Shown: positions 54,776 through 64,000 of the stretch, one piece after another
Layout of the letters: every line of letters begins with the position of its first letter
How positions within the stretch are numbered: position 1 is the first letter of the stretch
DNA from: Platycnemis pennipes
Taxonomy: Eukaryota; Arthropoda; Insecta; Odonata; Platycnemididae
NCBI GenBank assembly: GCA_933228895.1
Contig: OW121846.1
Coordinates: forward strand, 6,665,915 to 6,729,914
Length of the DNA stretch: 64,000 nucleotides
Direction of reading: 5' to 3'
Made by a program: the position numbers and the translations under genes
Notes under the pieces: generated by a model
What the model was told of the DNA's origin: nothing
Seen by the model: the letters and a program-made list of their open reading frames with translations, nothing else
Database searches by the model: none

Positions 54776-55523
54776 GGCAATTAAACTACAAATTAACCAT
54801 TACAGAATAAATAGTCGATCATACTATGTAAATTACGAGGATTTGTATCATGGAAATATATTTCATTGCTTTTTTGTTAAACTATTGCCCTAAACCCAAT
54901 AAGGGGATTTTTCGTTAATCGCAAGGAATCAAACTGCCGCCAAAGTTTAGTGCGGCGTACGTTATGCATACAACTTTGCATGACCACAAGAAGATTGGAG
55001 AAAAGCCATTGGTCTAGACCAATCACGTGATTTACGTCCTCCACCAAGTTGCCTTTTCGCTGGTGGAATTGCGTCATTCCTCTGTTAGCCTTGCGCGTCT
55101 TTGGTCTCTGTTGCTCTCGCGGTCGTTTACGAACCGTCATCATCCATTTCCAAATAATCAGTTATTTTAAGGGCTATCATAATTCATCTAACCAAATCTG
55201 ATCTTTTTAGAGCACTCATCAATCATCATAAACTTCATTTTAGAAGTTATTCGAGATTTCCTTCCCGCGTAAAGCCAACGCCTCGTGGCTCCTCAGTTGG
55301 CCATTTCGGCCTTGCGCCTTTGGGAGAAGACTTGGACTCTACTTGGTATCCATTGGAATCCTGCACATCACTCAACTATCTCTCGTGGTTTGCAAGGGAC
55401 TGCAAAGCAACTGTAATTTTGTTCCAATGTTTTGATAACTACAAAGACATAGTAATGGCTCAGAGACGTACTCTGAGATATTTGAGATGTGAAGAAATTG
55501 TTCTGGTTCTTTCCCGGCAAATG

Positions 55524-55666
55524 CTATCAAAGAAGGCTATTCGGGTATTCCATCGGGTCAGGGGCTCCATTGGTGCTGACGTTTCAATGGCTGAGTCGTC
55601 CATCGAAACGTCGGCACCAATGGAGCCCCTGACCCGGTGGAATACCCGAATAGCCATCTTTGATAT
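55524..55666. repeat. Near-perfect palindrome (67-bp arms)
   Basis: Arms 55524-55590 and 55600-55666 around a 9-base centre, with about four mismatches. The arms hold GCTATTCGGGTATTCC and GGGTCAGGGGCTCCATTGG. Confidence 0.92.
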
Positions 55667-55918
55667 TTGAGATGTATCTGAGACGTCTCTGAGATGTTAA
55701 AATAGGATTTGGATACATCTCAGAGATGTCTCAGAGAGGTTGCGAATGTCTCAGAGATGTCACGTGGGACGTATCTGAGACTAGCCCAGGAGGACATAGT
55801 AATGTCTCAGATACGTCTCAAACAGAGCTCAGAGACATCACGATATGTCTCTGAGACATACTCTGAGATATTTGAGATGTCTCAGAGACGTCTCTGATAT
55901 GTGTTTGTGCTATGTGGG

Positions 55919-57414
55919 CAATGTCATTCAACTAAAGGTGGACTATGAAAAATTTGAAGATTGTTGGGAAACCTTCTAGGTTTTGCAATAGGAAATCGAA
56001 ATATTACAAGAAAATGGTGTATCTGAATCAGCTGAGAGGAAACAATTTGAAAATCTATACTATGACTTGTCGGCTCGCGCCCAATCTTTTCTTCACGGTG
56101 TTCGGTACGATGCCAACCCAGACTCGCGTTTGACTGGAAAAAAACGCGTTCCGGTAAAATTTACCGCTATCAATTTACCTCCATTTTCCGGAAATGACGA
56201 AGAGTGGATGAACTTTCATGACACATTCAGTAGGCTAGTACGTGAAACCGAAACGCTTGCAAGCGTAAAATCGCTTGGGATAATCTCATTCAGCGTTATT
56301 AATATAGAAATATTTGATCAGCAAATATACTAAGGCCCTTTTTGAAATATCAAGGTTAGGAAGGGAATCGTAATTTACCCTACGCCAATTGTTAGACAAT
56401 ACGAAAAAGCATATCAGAGCCAAGGTACTGGCAGAGCCAACTGAGCATTGGAATTCAATAGTTATTCTTTTAGTTACCAGCAAATTAGATACAGTGACAC
56501 ACAAGGAATGCATCAGGACAATGAGATCCCAGGAAGCAATGCATTGTTAAAATTCATTCAGCATAGATGCCAAATATTAGAGACTATTGGCACAAGGTTA
56601 CTACGATCTAAGGCACATTCAGCATCATTCCACAATGGAACAGGCCGTTCTCTATTTTAATTATGTGCTTCATCTAATTTAAATTGCAAACTTTGTGGTA
56701 AATCTCACGATTTATATCAATGCAAGTCATTTTTAACCAGATCAGTTACGGACAGAATTATTGAAGTCAAAATATTAGGCATCAACTGCTTGAGGACTGG
56801 TCATCTATCCGAGGTCTGCTAATCAAGCTTGTGTAGGACTTGCGATATAAAACACAATACACTGCCACACTTTTCCTGCGATTCTTCCACGGGTGAAACT
56901 GACAAGTTCCAAGGGAGAGAAGAAAGAAAGGAGGAGGCGATAACCAAATCTCAATGGCATTTATCTCATTCTTCTGATTCTCACTAAGGATCTCCAATAA
57001 TGTACTTTTCTCCAGGAAGAGAGGCGATCAATACTATTCTCTTGTCTACTGCTGTTGTTTGGGCGTATGACTCTCATGGTTCTCGACATCTCTTAAGGGT
57101 ACTAATCGACTCTGGTTTACAATCTTAGCGAATGGTATAATCACTGAAACTTCGTCGGAAAAGGGGTTATTCTTCAGTAAGCGGCATTGCACGTTCAGAG
57201 ACAAGGGTGTATAGTATGGTTCATGCAACACTTACGTCCAGAATTTGCGACTTTAAGGTTTCATTGGACTACTTGGTATTGCCAAAACGTTCACGAGACA
57301 TTCCATAATTTCACTTAGATGTGCCATGCTTGCAGCTGCCATCAGCCATTCAACTTGCTGATCCATAGCACCATCGTCCCTTAGAGTTGATGGGTTGGTT
57401 GGTGCTGAAGTCTT
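55919..57414 (+). pseudogene. BEL/Pao remnant, Gag to protease
   Basis: Pieces in shifting frames: LSARAQSFLHGVRYDANPDS, FTAINLPPFSGNDEEWMNFH and DTFSRLVRETETLASV (the DUF1759-like Gag block, about 56065-56270), LLKFIQHRCQILETIGTRLL, then a zinc knuckle CKLCGKSHDLYQCKSF and CLRTGHLSEVC, and a protease region with LLRVLIDSGLQS near 57085. The usual SQ after DSG is changed and stops are frequent. LINE copy L cuts it at 57415. Confidence 0.8.
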
Positions 57415-57957
57415 TTCTACATCTACATCTACATAATACCCTGCAAGCCACCACGAGGGTGTGTGGCAGGGGGTGATTTCTCACCAAACATGCACTACAT
57501 ATCATGCATTAAAAAGGAATAGTATTAATATAGTAGTCAGAACAACACTATTTGAAAAAAAAGATACAAATTGCTAAGCAAACATGCAAAAACATTCTGT
57601 TAGTAGGGTTAGCTTCAAGTACTCATACCAACATGCAGCTACCAATGCTATTCATTGCAACTCTCCGATAGGACATATTTACCGTTATTCGTATCTCTAA
57701 TTCTTCGAGGGAAAAAGGACATTTTGAATCTATCAGTTCGGCAATCAATTTCTCTAATTTTATGAATATGGTCCAGTCTGCCATAGTAAGTTGGGGTTCG
57801 TAAAATATTTTTAACTTCATCACTGAAAATATTGCCTTGGAATTTGTTTAAGAGATTAAGTCTAAATTTCAACCTACGATCTGACAATGATTCCCATTTC
57901 AAATCATTTAATAGACTGGTTACGCTAACATAATTATCGTATCGTCCCTTTTGGGAT
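57415..57957 (-). mobile_element. 5'-truncated beta LINE (copy L)
   Basis: Minus-strand beta LINE 3' part: KGRYDNYVSVTSL-like start, MKWESLSDRRLKFRLNLLNK, NIFSDEVKNILRTPTYYGR, HKIREIDCRTDRFKMSFFPR, then 3' UTR, hairpin (57428-57472) and tail CTACATCTACATCTAC. It is inserted between GAEVF and LLCIEQF of the BEL/Pao remnant. The coding frame is still open for 84 codons, so it is fairly young. Confidence 0.9.
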
Positions 57958-59345
57958 TTGCTTTGTATTGAACAATTCAGTCACCACCCAAACTTCCCAA
58001 AACTACAAAGGACAGCATTAGGTTGGATTGTAGGAGTAAAAATTGGCAGTCATAATGTAACTAAACAAACTCATGACAACATGTGCTCACTTACCACCAT
58101 TCATTTACAGTTGCAGGAATTTAGGCATATAGAAGAATGCACCAAATTGCAGCGTAACATCAGGGCAGTTCGAATGTGAGAAGCATTTCGTTAGTAATTT
58201 CAAGAGGGTTAAAAATGGCAGATTTATTTTAAAATCACCCACTAAGCAATCTGTCTCACAATAATGTGAATCCAGAGAATTAGCCATTAGAAGGTTTCTG
58301 ATTTTCGAACGCAGATTACAGAAAGATGAGGATTACCGTCCCGCATACATAGCATGGAAGATTACGAGAGACAGCATCACATGGAGATCATTCCAGTTCC
58401 AGAAACAAGTAAGGGGAATATCTACTACATACCAAGTCGGGCTAATACCAAACCCAGCAGTTCAACAGCTAAACTGCGCGTTGTTTTTAACGCATCTTGT
58501 AAATCATCACCTTTGAATGATATCATTATGGTGTGACCTTCAGTCCAAGATGATATATTCTCTATTTTGACCAGGTTTAGACTACACCAATATGCAATGA
58601 CTGAAGTTATAAAACAAATGTATCACCAAATTATAATAGAAGATGAAGACAAATTTACAAAGAATTATTTGGAGATCGGATCCAAATTCTCCATTGACCA
58701 CATATCGCCTCAAGAGAGTAACCTATGTAACTGCATCTGCACCATTCTTAGCCACTCGTTGCATTCAGAAACTAGCTTTTAAGGAAAGGGTAAGATTTCC
58801 ACTGGCAGCAGCAATATCATTGAAGGACTTTATTATTTTCGATTATCTGATAACAGGGGCTGACAGTAAAGAGAAGGCTTTACTAATTCACCTACAAATG
58901 TGAAAAACATTCTCAAATATGCTGGGTCTCATCAAGAAGGGGTGTACAAATGATTTATCATAGTTAACAGAATTCCTGAAGCTCTTAGGGAAATACATAC
59001 TCATGTTCATTCAGACAATAAGCTCTGTTAGGTGCTTAGGATGAATCTGGTAGCCAATGAAAGACATTTTCTGTTTTTTAGTGAAGCCAGTAATTCAACA
59101 GTCACCTGTCACCAAACGCATGGTACTATCAGATATAGCATATATAGCAGATTTGATTCATTAGGATTAATAGGATCTATTATACTCAAGACCAAAATCA
59201 TTCTCCAGCAAATGTGGGAATTTGAGGGGGATTGGGATGAGCATCTTCCAGTAGACCTCCATGCTGCCTGGCATCAATTGCTTGAGGAGCTTCCAATAGT
59301 GGAGAAACTAAAGATTCCTCGTTGGGTGAATTACAAGGGAGAAAG
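57958..59345 (+). pseudogene. BEL/Pao remnant, RT region
   Basis: Resumes with LLCIEQFSHHPNFPKLQRTA and LGWIVGVKIGSHN. Then the RT: MEIIPVPETSKGNIYYIPSR, STAKLRVVFNASCKSS, ILTRFRLHQYAM, WRSDPNSPLTTYRLKRVTY, ASAPFLATRCIQKLAF, and DYLITGADSKEKAL where YVDD is expected. A connection segment ends with WDEHLPVDLHAAWHQL and KIPRWVNYKGERR at about 59345, where a dispersed repeat begins. RNase H and integrase are missing. The catalytic Asp pair is damaged and the frame is broken. Confidence 0.82.
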
Positions 59346-59500
59346 AAGAATGTTGGGTGGTTGGAAGCCAGCAGCCGGGGATGCGAGTGTTATTGGAGAC
59401 CCGGATGAACGTCGAAACACGGAGGACCCGTGCAAAGTGATGTGTGCACTTTTATTGACGTCTTGACATCAGTGAATGAACACCAACTCTCAACAGAAAA
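59346..59500 (+). repeat. Dispersed repeat, copy 2 (pair with 51504-51650)
   Basis: Same orientation and close in sequence to 51504-51650. Here it abuts the truncated end of a BEL/Pao RT, and there it follows an unrelated LINE tail. Confidence 0.7.
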
Positions 59501-62260
59501 TAAATTCAATCAAATGCGTGATTTTAATTGCCGTGGGCGATTTTTTCGAAAAGTTTTTCAGCTTTTTACCGTAATTTTATTAAATGATCAAGAAATTACT
59601 CATTTTAGTGCTTATAACGGGAGATATTCTTCTATTCACCTATGGATTTGTAGTAAGCCCATAGATCCCTCTCTTTACGATGACGGACAATGACGGAGTG
59701 ATTTGCGGGAGAAATGCGGGAGTGGTCACTTTCCGCTTTTAATTAGTTATGCGGAAAGCGCTTGTGTTTTTAATTCCGCTAAAACTCGGCTAATTGAGAA
59801 AGCCATTAGATCTGACTTTCAACGTGAATTTTATTTTAAATTTCCCGAAAATGCTCCAGCACCGAACAATGCTCTCTCTAAAGGCTATCGTTCAAGCCTC
59901 GGAAAGGCGCGTGCGTCGGTCACCTGTGGCACTCCTTGTCGCCGCCGACTGCCGTGAGACCTGCGCCCACGCTCTCCGCAGACGTGAAAGGCCGCTCTAC
60001 GCATTTTCAACAAATTCCCGGCCTACACAAACCCTGCGGCCTCAAACGACTGCAAGCTAACAATTAAATAGGTTGATGACGATTGAGATGTGGGTTTAAT
60101 TGTTTGTTAAACAACGATATCCTCATCAATATTCACTTCAACCTTCGCGTTGTAAGTGAATTGTTTTCCTTCAGTGCGCTGAAGAGGGCCACCTTGTGGC
60201 TGAAAAACGCGTATTCGCCTCCCACCTCACGCCATTTCCCCTTTTCTACCCTTCATCACCAGAGGCCTTAGCCAGTGTAGTCCCACTCTGCTCACCACGA
60301 GCCTAGCCCTGAGAGTGACCTTTCCCGAAGCCTCTCTTCGAAGATGCCTGGGTGAGTGTGTACATGTGACTGAGTCAGTGTGCTGGGTAAGTGAGGTTTC
60401 CCTCAAGTGTCGTATCCTTTCGTCAGTCGTAACAACTCTGACCACTGGATACATGAGTGTTGTCTGAGGCTTTCCCGGGCGCGGAAATATTTTTCCTGTA
60501 ACAGCCTTTGAGGGAATGTTAGTGAGCCCAATTCACAGCATCCCTTAATCGGAGCACGTACACCCCGTGAAAGGCCTACAATCGGGTATGGGAATGTAAA
60601 CTGGAGTTGTCCCTAGAGTGGAAGATCTTCCCGTAAACAACCACAGAAAGAGTGATTGGAGTTACCCACTTATTAGCATTCCGTGATGTGGTCTCCTGAA
60701 ATCCGCGGGAAGGAATCAGTAAAGGGAGTGTGTATGTAGCCTGTGGCTGTCACTGACGAGAAATTAATTCTCCGCAAACAACCACGCATAGAGTGATCCT
60801 TAATGTGTGCATGATTGTGCGCCCATTTGTGTGAATCTTTCTTGGGCGGTCAAACTTCCCTACCCTTCCACGTTTGGTGCGTCAAACATTACGGCCATTA
60901 GTTTTTCTTTTCATTAAGTACATTTAAGGTCGTACAGCTCCACCTTTTCATTTAAGATCTTGATGGTACACGATGTATTGAGGGTATAACCACTACTTGA
61001 TGGTATGTTGCCACTAAAATACTGCACCGACGATTGCACCATGTAAAGCTGTCAGACAAACGTCCGAGAAATTTACTACATCATGGACTTTCACGGACGA
61101 ACCTCAAACGGAAGTAACATCGACTTGTGCCGTTTCCATGACCACGTAATCTGGCCTCTAAAACATCACTGGATTTATTTCGCTGAATTAAGAAGGTAAT
61201 ATGACAACGAGTAACAATATTGCAAGCATGCAAACTAGGATGATCGTATTTGAAGGCACGATAACCGGATTGTTTATCAACTAAAATTTAAAAATAGGTA
61301 ACCTACAGTGTCAACAATGATTTGATGCTCACAAATAAACAGAAATGAACATTATATTATTTAAATTTGACTGCATTAAATTAGTTCTCTCCTTTGGAAG
61401 ACATAACATTTCAAAGTGAGGTGTCCTGATTTTGTTAACGGACAATAAATACCATAATATTCAATCGCAATCCCATAGAGGACTTCTACTTATATGTACA
61501 TAGCCCAATAGACGGACAAATACTGCCATGGAATTGCATTCTTGAGGAGTGAAATAGAAGTGAACTTTGCTGCTGGTAATTGTATGCTACCGCAAAGCTC
61601 TTTTTGGCTGCTTCTCGTGGCAAAAGTTCATAACGTGTGAAGTGTAATGAATAACTGTTGTAACATGAATACTTTGAATAAATAATTGGGTTGTTTACTC
61701 AGAGAAAAAAATTTACTTAGACCTGAAATCGCTATATCATACACAAAATCGTTAGATGGAAACGAAAAATTAATTTCAACACAAAATTAATCTCCTAACC
61801 CGAGCCCTTTACTCATAATTTGCAATTAAAATAAGCAAAGGTTACGCCCACAGAACGAGCTAAACTAAAGACTTCTACGTCATCCATCTCCCCTCCTCGA
61901 CTGCTATGTCGGTACAACTGGAGGAGAGGTGGAGAGGTCAGGTCTGCATCCGGACAAATCCTGTGAATAACACAGAAAAACTGAGCTAGGGTTTTGTTTA
62001 GTTTAGGCGAGTTTTTGGGGTTAATATACCCCATTCGTAAATAATTTTTTAAATAATCGCACTTTTAAAGTCAGAATGCGTAACATTGTATCTAGTTCCC
62101 TCACTCAGGAGAATAGAGTCCCTCAAGGCTCGCCGCTCTGTTTGCTATTGCTATTAACAGTTTAGCGAAATGCATCAAATTGCTATAAGCAGCCTCTCTT
62201 TTCGTTGATGACCTAACGATATTTTGCGGGTAATTTCTGCCACTGAAAAGAAAGCCCAAA
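59501..62260. other. Long stretch without a recognised gene
   Basis: The plus frame 59703-59957 (84 codons, FNSAKTRLIEKAIRSDFQRE, then YFKFPENAPAPNNALSKGYR) looks protein-like but is unrecognised. 59900-60480 is GC-richer. A phrase AAACAACCAC...AGAGTGAT recurs at about 60638 and 60777. The remainder is AT-rich and featureless. Confidence 0.35.
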
Positions 62261-62261
62261 T

Positions 62262-62450
62262 TCCATATAGTCCAGTCTACCATAGTAAGTTGTAAGTCGT
62301 GCTATATTTTTAGCATCATCAGTAAAATATTGTACTGGAATATACTTGAGAGGTTATGTCTGTATTTCAATCTACTCTCTGATACTTATTCCCATTTTAG
62401 TTCCTCTGGTAGACTGGTTACACTAATATAATTATCATGTCGTCCCTTAA
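62262..62450 (-). pseudogene. Beta LINE scrap
   Basis: Minus-strand C-terminal coding sequence of the beta type (YYGRLDYIEFG-like, LKYRHNLSSIFQYNILLMML-like reading and GRHDNYISVTSL), without the 3' hairpin or any RT. Very decayed. Confidence 0.65.
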
Positions 62451-63600
62451 TAAATGACGGTCACAAATTAAAGGTATGACTAAGGCAGTGTTTTATTTGC
62501 TTCCCTGCTCAATGACCGTGTCATTAAGTATACTCTACGAGCGAACGCCTCTTTCACGATCCTCCTTCAGACTTACATCACTCAATACCCTTTTGCTTCA
62601 ACTTACTTCCCAGTTACCTATAATCCTCTTTATGATCTAGCTTGTTATCTACTGCTTACTTTAATCTCACACTTTTTGTTCAATATTATCTAAGTACTTT
62701 AGCTTATATTCATCTGCATTCTATACTTTTTAGTTTTCTCTTGTAACGTTCCTAGTAATTTTTGTGTCCTCACGTTACTGACTGACTAGGGCATGGATCA
62801 TCCACAAACCTCGCGGACATCATCGAAGCTTGACACTTGTAACAAGCCTATTCCAGTCCTCTCTTACCATTTCCTCTGAATATATTTTAATGTGTACCCG
62901 CACACACTCCAAATTGATCATCGCCTCGGCGTCCATTTGCTCTCCTCTCCATCCTGCTGTTCATTATTCCGCCCTACTGCTTCCTCCGCTGTCAATCTCC
63001 ACCGCTTTTCCCACCTTCCCTCAATTTTTAGTATTCCTGGTCCCATCTTGTCTCCAATTACATCCTATAACTCGTCTATACCCAATCTTCTATGCCGATG
63101 TTCACTATCTTACAGTTCCCTCGAGTATTCTTCCACCGGCGCTGAATGACTTCTGCTTCCATCGCTAGATTTCCCATCCTTTCCTTTATGCACTGTATTG
63201 TTTTCCATCCACCACTTTTCCTTTGCTCTCTTCGTTTCTCTTCTAAGCTTATTGTTTTTTCCTTATTTTCTTTTATGACAACCTCTGTGTTTACATTATT
63301 TCATTTCCTTCCCTCCTTAACTTTGTCCATTATTTCTTTTGTTGCCAACTCTTTCTTGATTCTTCTTCCATCTCCTCCATTTCTTTTTCCTGCTGACCTT
63401 TTTATTTCTACCTTTATTTATTCCCATTTTTCCTCAGCTTTCTCCTGTTCTTTATCTTCATTCATGTAGCAATCGTCTCGCATTCCCTCCGCTTTGTGTC
63501 AATCAGAACCCCTGCAATAGACCCGCTTTTTTATTCTCCTTATACTTTTTAAACTCTTAAATCTGTAAAAGAATGAAACTTTGTTAGGTTAACTTTATAT
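62451..63600. other. Pyrimidine-rich stretch, no supported gene
   Basis: Strongly C+T-rich on the plus strand, which removes stops and gives open frames at 62830-63168 and 63146-63469 with low-complexity protein. I do not treat them as genes. Confidence 0.45.
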
Positions 63601-63607
63601 TGAAATT

Positions 63608-63696
63608 GGCACCACCCGGTTTTCATAATGTAGTTACATCTTCAGGTGAAGATGACACCTGAAGATGTAACTACGCTATGAAACTTGGGTCGTGCC
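63608..63696. repeat. Palindrome with a hammerhead-like half-core
   Basis: Arms 63608-63647 and 63657-63696 around a 9-base centre. The right arm reads CTGAAGA, then GAAACTTGGGTCGTGCC, close to the order CTGATGA, GAAA, GTC seen at 41211, but the first block is altered and stem II is weak. Confidence 0.55.
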
Positions 63697-63704
63697 TATT
63701 TTCC

Positions 63705-64000
63705 ATTATGGAGGGGAGGGGAGGCGGGAGGGGAGGTGGGAGGGAAGGGAGGTGGGAGGGAAGGCAGGTGGGAGGTAAGGGAGGTGGGAGGGAGGGGAGG
63801 TGGTAGGGGAGGTGGGAGGGGGGTGGGAGGGGAGGTGGGAGCGGAGGTGGGAGGGGAGGTGGGAGGAGGTGGTGGGAGGGGAAGTGGGAGGGAGGGGAGG
63901 CGGGAGGGGAGGGGAGGTGGGAGGGAGGGGAGGTGGGAGGGAGGGGAGGTGGGAGGGAGGGGAGGTGGGAGGGAGGGGAGGTGGGAGGGAGGGGAGGTTT
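63705..64000 (+). repeat. G-rich minisatellite
   Basis: Tandem GGGAGGGGAGGTGGGAGG-type units run to the window edge. Runs of three or four G recur every few bases, which could fold into G-quadruplexes. The array continues beyond 64000. Confidence 0.95.

Larger units (their letters stand above)
54193..55918 (+). mobile_element. TIR element with subterminal TCTCAGAGACGT repeats
   Basis: A 1726-bp insertion in the BEL/Pao remnant. Ends: CCCACATAGCACAA...ATATCTCAGAGACG at the left and its inverse at the right (ending GCTATGTGGG). Removing it and two bases (CA) restores AGC ACC AAT GTC ATT CAA, so the target duplication is 2 bp. Copies of TCTCAGAGACGT or its complement crowd the left 120 bp and the right 250 bp. 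No transposase is seen, so it is probably non-autonomous. It contains a 26-bp tandem repeat, a 73-bp-arm hairpin and a 67-bp-arm palindrome. Confidence 0.8.

Noticed and set aside
62830..63469. Two plus-strand open frames of 107-112 codons
   Set aside because: They lie in pyrimidine-rich low-complexity DNA and encode Ser/Leu/Phe-rich text without motifs.

Overview
This is animal nuclear DNA, most likely from an insect with a large, transposon-filled genome. Three exons on the minus strand encode consecutive parts of the kinase domain of one intron-containing gene, a protein kinase C delta (PKC-delta) of arthropod type. Nearly everything else is mobile DNA: non-LTR retrotransposons (LINEs), BEL/Pao, Gypsy and Penelope elements, inverted-repeat elements and simple repeats. 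No prokaryotic features are present. The species cannot be named from this window.

The host gene runs right to left. Exon A (40625-40763) carries the catalytic loop and activation segment, exon B (18185-18373) the APE-to-C-lobe region, and exon C (9561-9701) the end of the kinase domain and the start of the AGC tail. Splice sites and codon phases agree at both joins. Intron A-B is 22,251 bp and intron B-C is 8,483 bp. The intact BEL/Pao element and many LINE copies lie inside intron A-B. An endonuclease-type LINE, a Penelope copy and a Gypsy LTR lie inside intron B-C.

Layout. 1-9.5 kb: mostly non-coding, with LINE scraps, a broken LINE (about 3.98-5.72 kb), AT-rich stretches and a THAP-like ORF. 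9.8-16.5 kb: a decayed LINE with a restriction-like endonuclease (RLE), split by an 1815-bp element whose roughly 300-bp inverted termini each hold a tRNA-like Pol III promoter; then a Penelope-like element framed by inverted terminal repeats. 17.0-17.9 kb: a Gypsy 5' end. 22.3-28.9 kb: several LINE copies and a BEL/Pao RNase H scrap. 29,147-35,458: a complete BEL/Pao element with an intact 1765-aa ORF, 405-bp LTRs that differ at 4 sites, and a 5-bp target-site duplication. 36-40.5 kb: a second LINE type and a BEL/Pao integrase scrap. 41-53.5 kb: nested LINEs, a palindrome with hammerhead-ribozyme-like cores, and LINE fragments. 53.6-59.3 kb: a decayed BEL/Pao copy interrupted by a terminal-inverted-repeat element and by a LINE. 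59.5-64 kb: little recognisable sequence, then a G-rich minisatellite at the right edge.

Two LINE lineages of the CR1/L2/Jockey superfamily dominate, called alpha and beta here. Both end in the same 3' stem-loop followed by a short GTAGAT-type tail. About 18 copies or scraps of that 3' end are scattered through the window. The most unusual structures are the tRNA-like terminal-inverted-repeat element at 12,856-14,670 and the hammerhead-like palindrome at 41,116-41,293.
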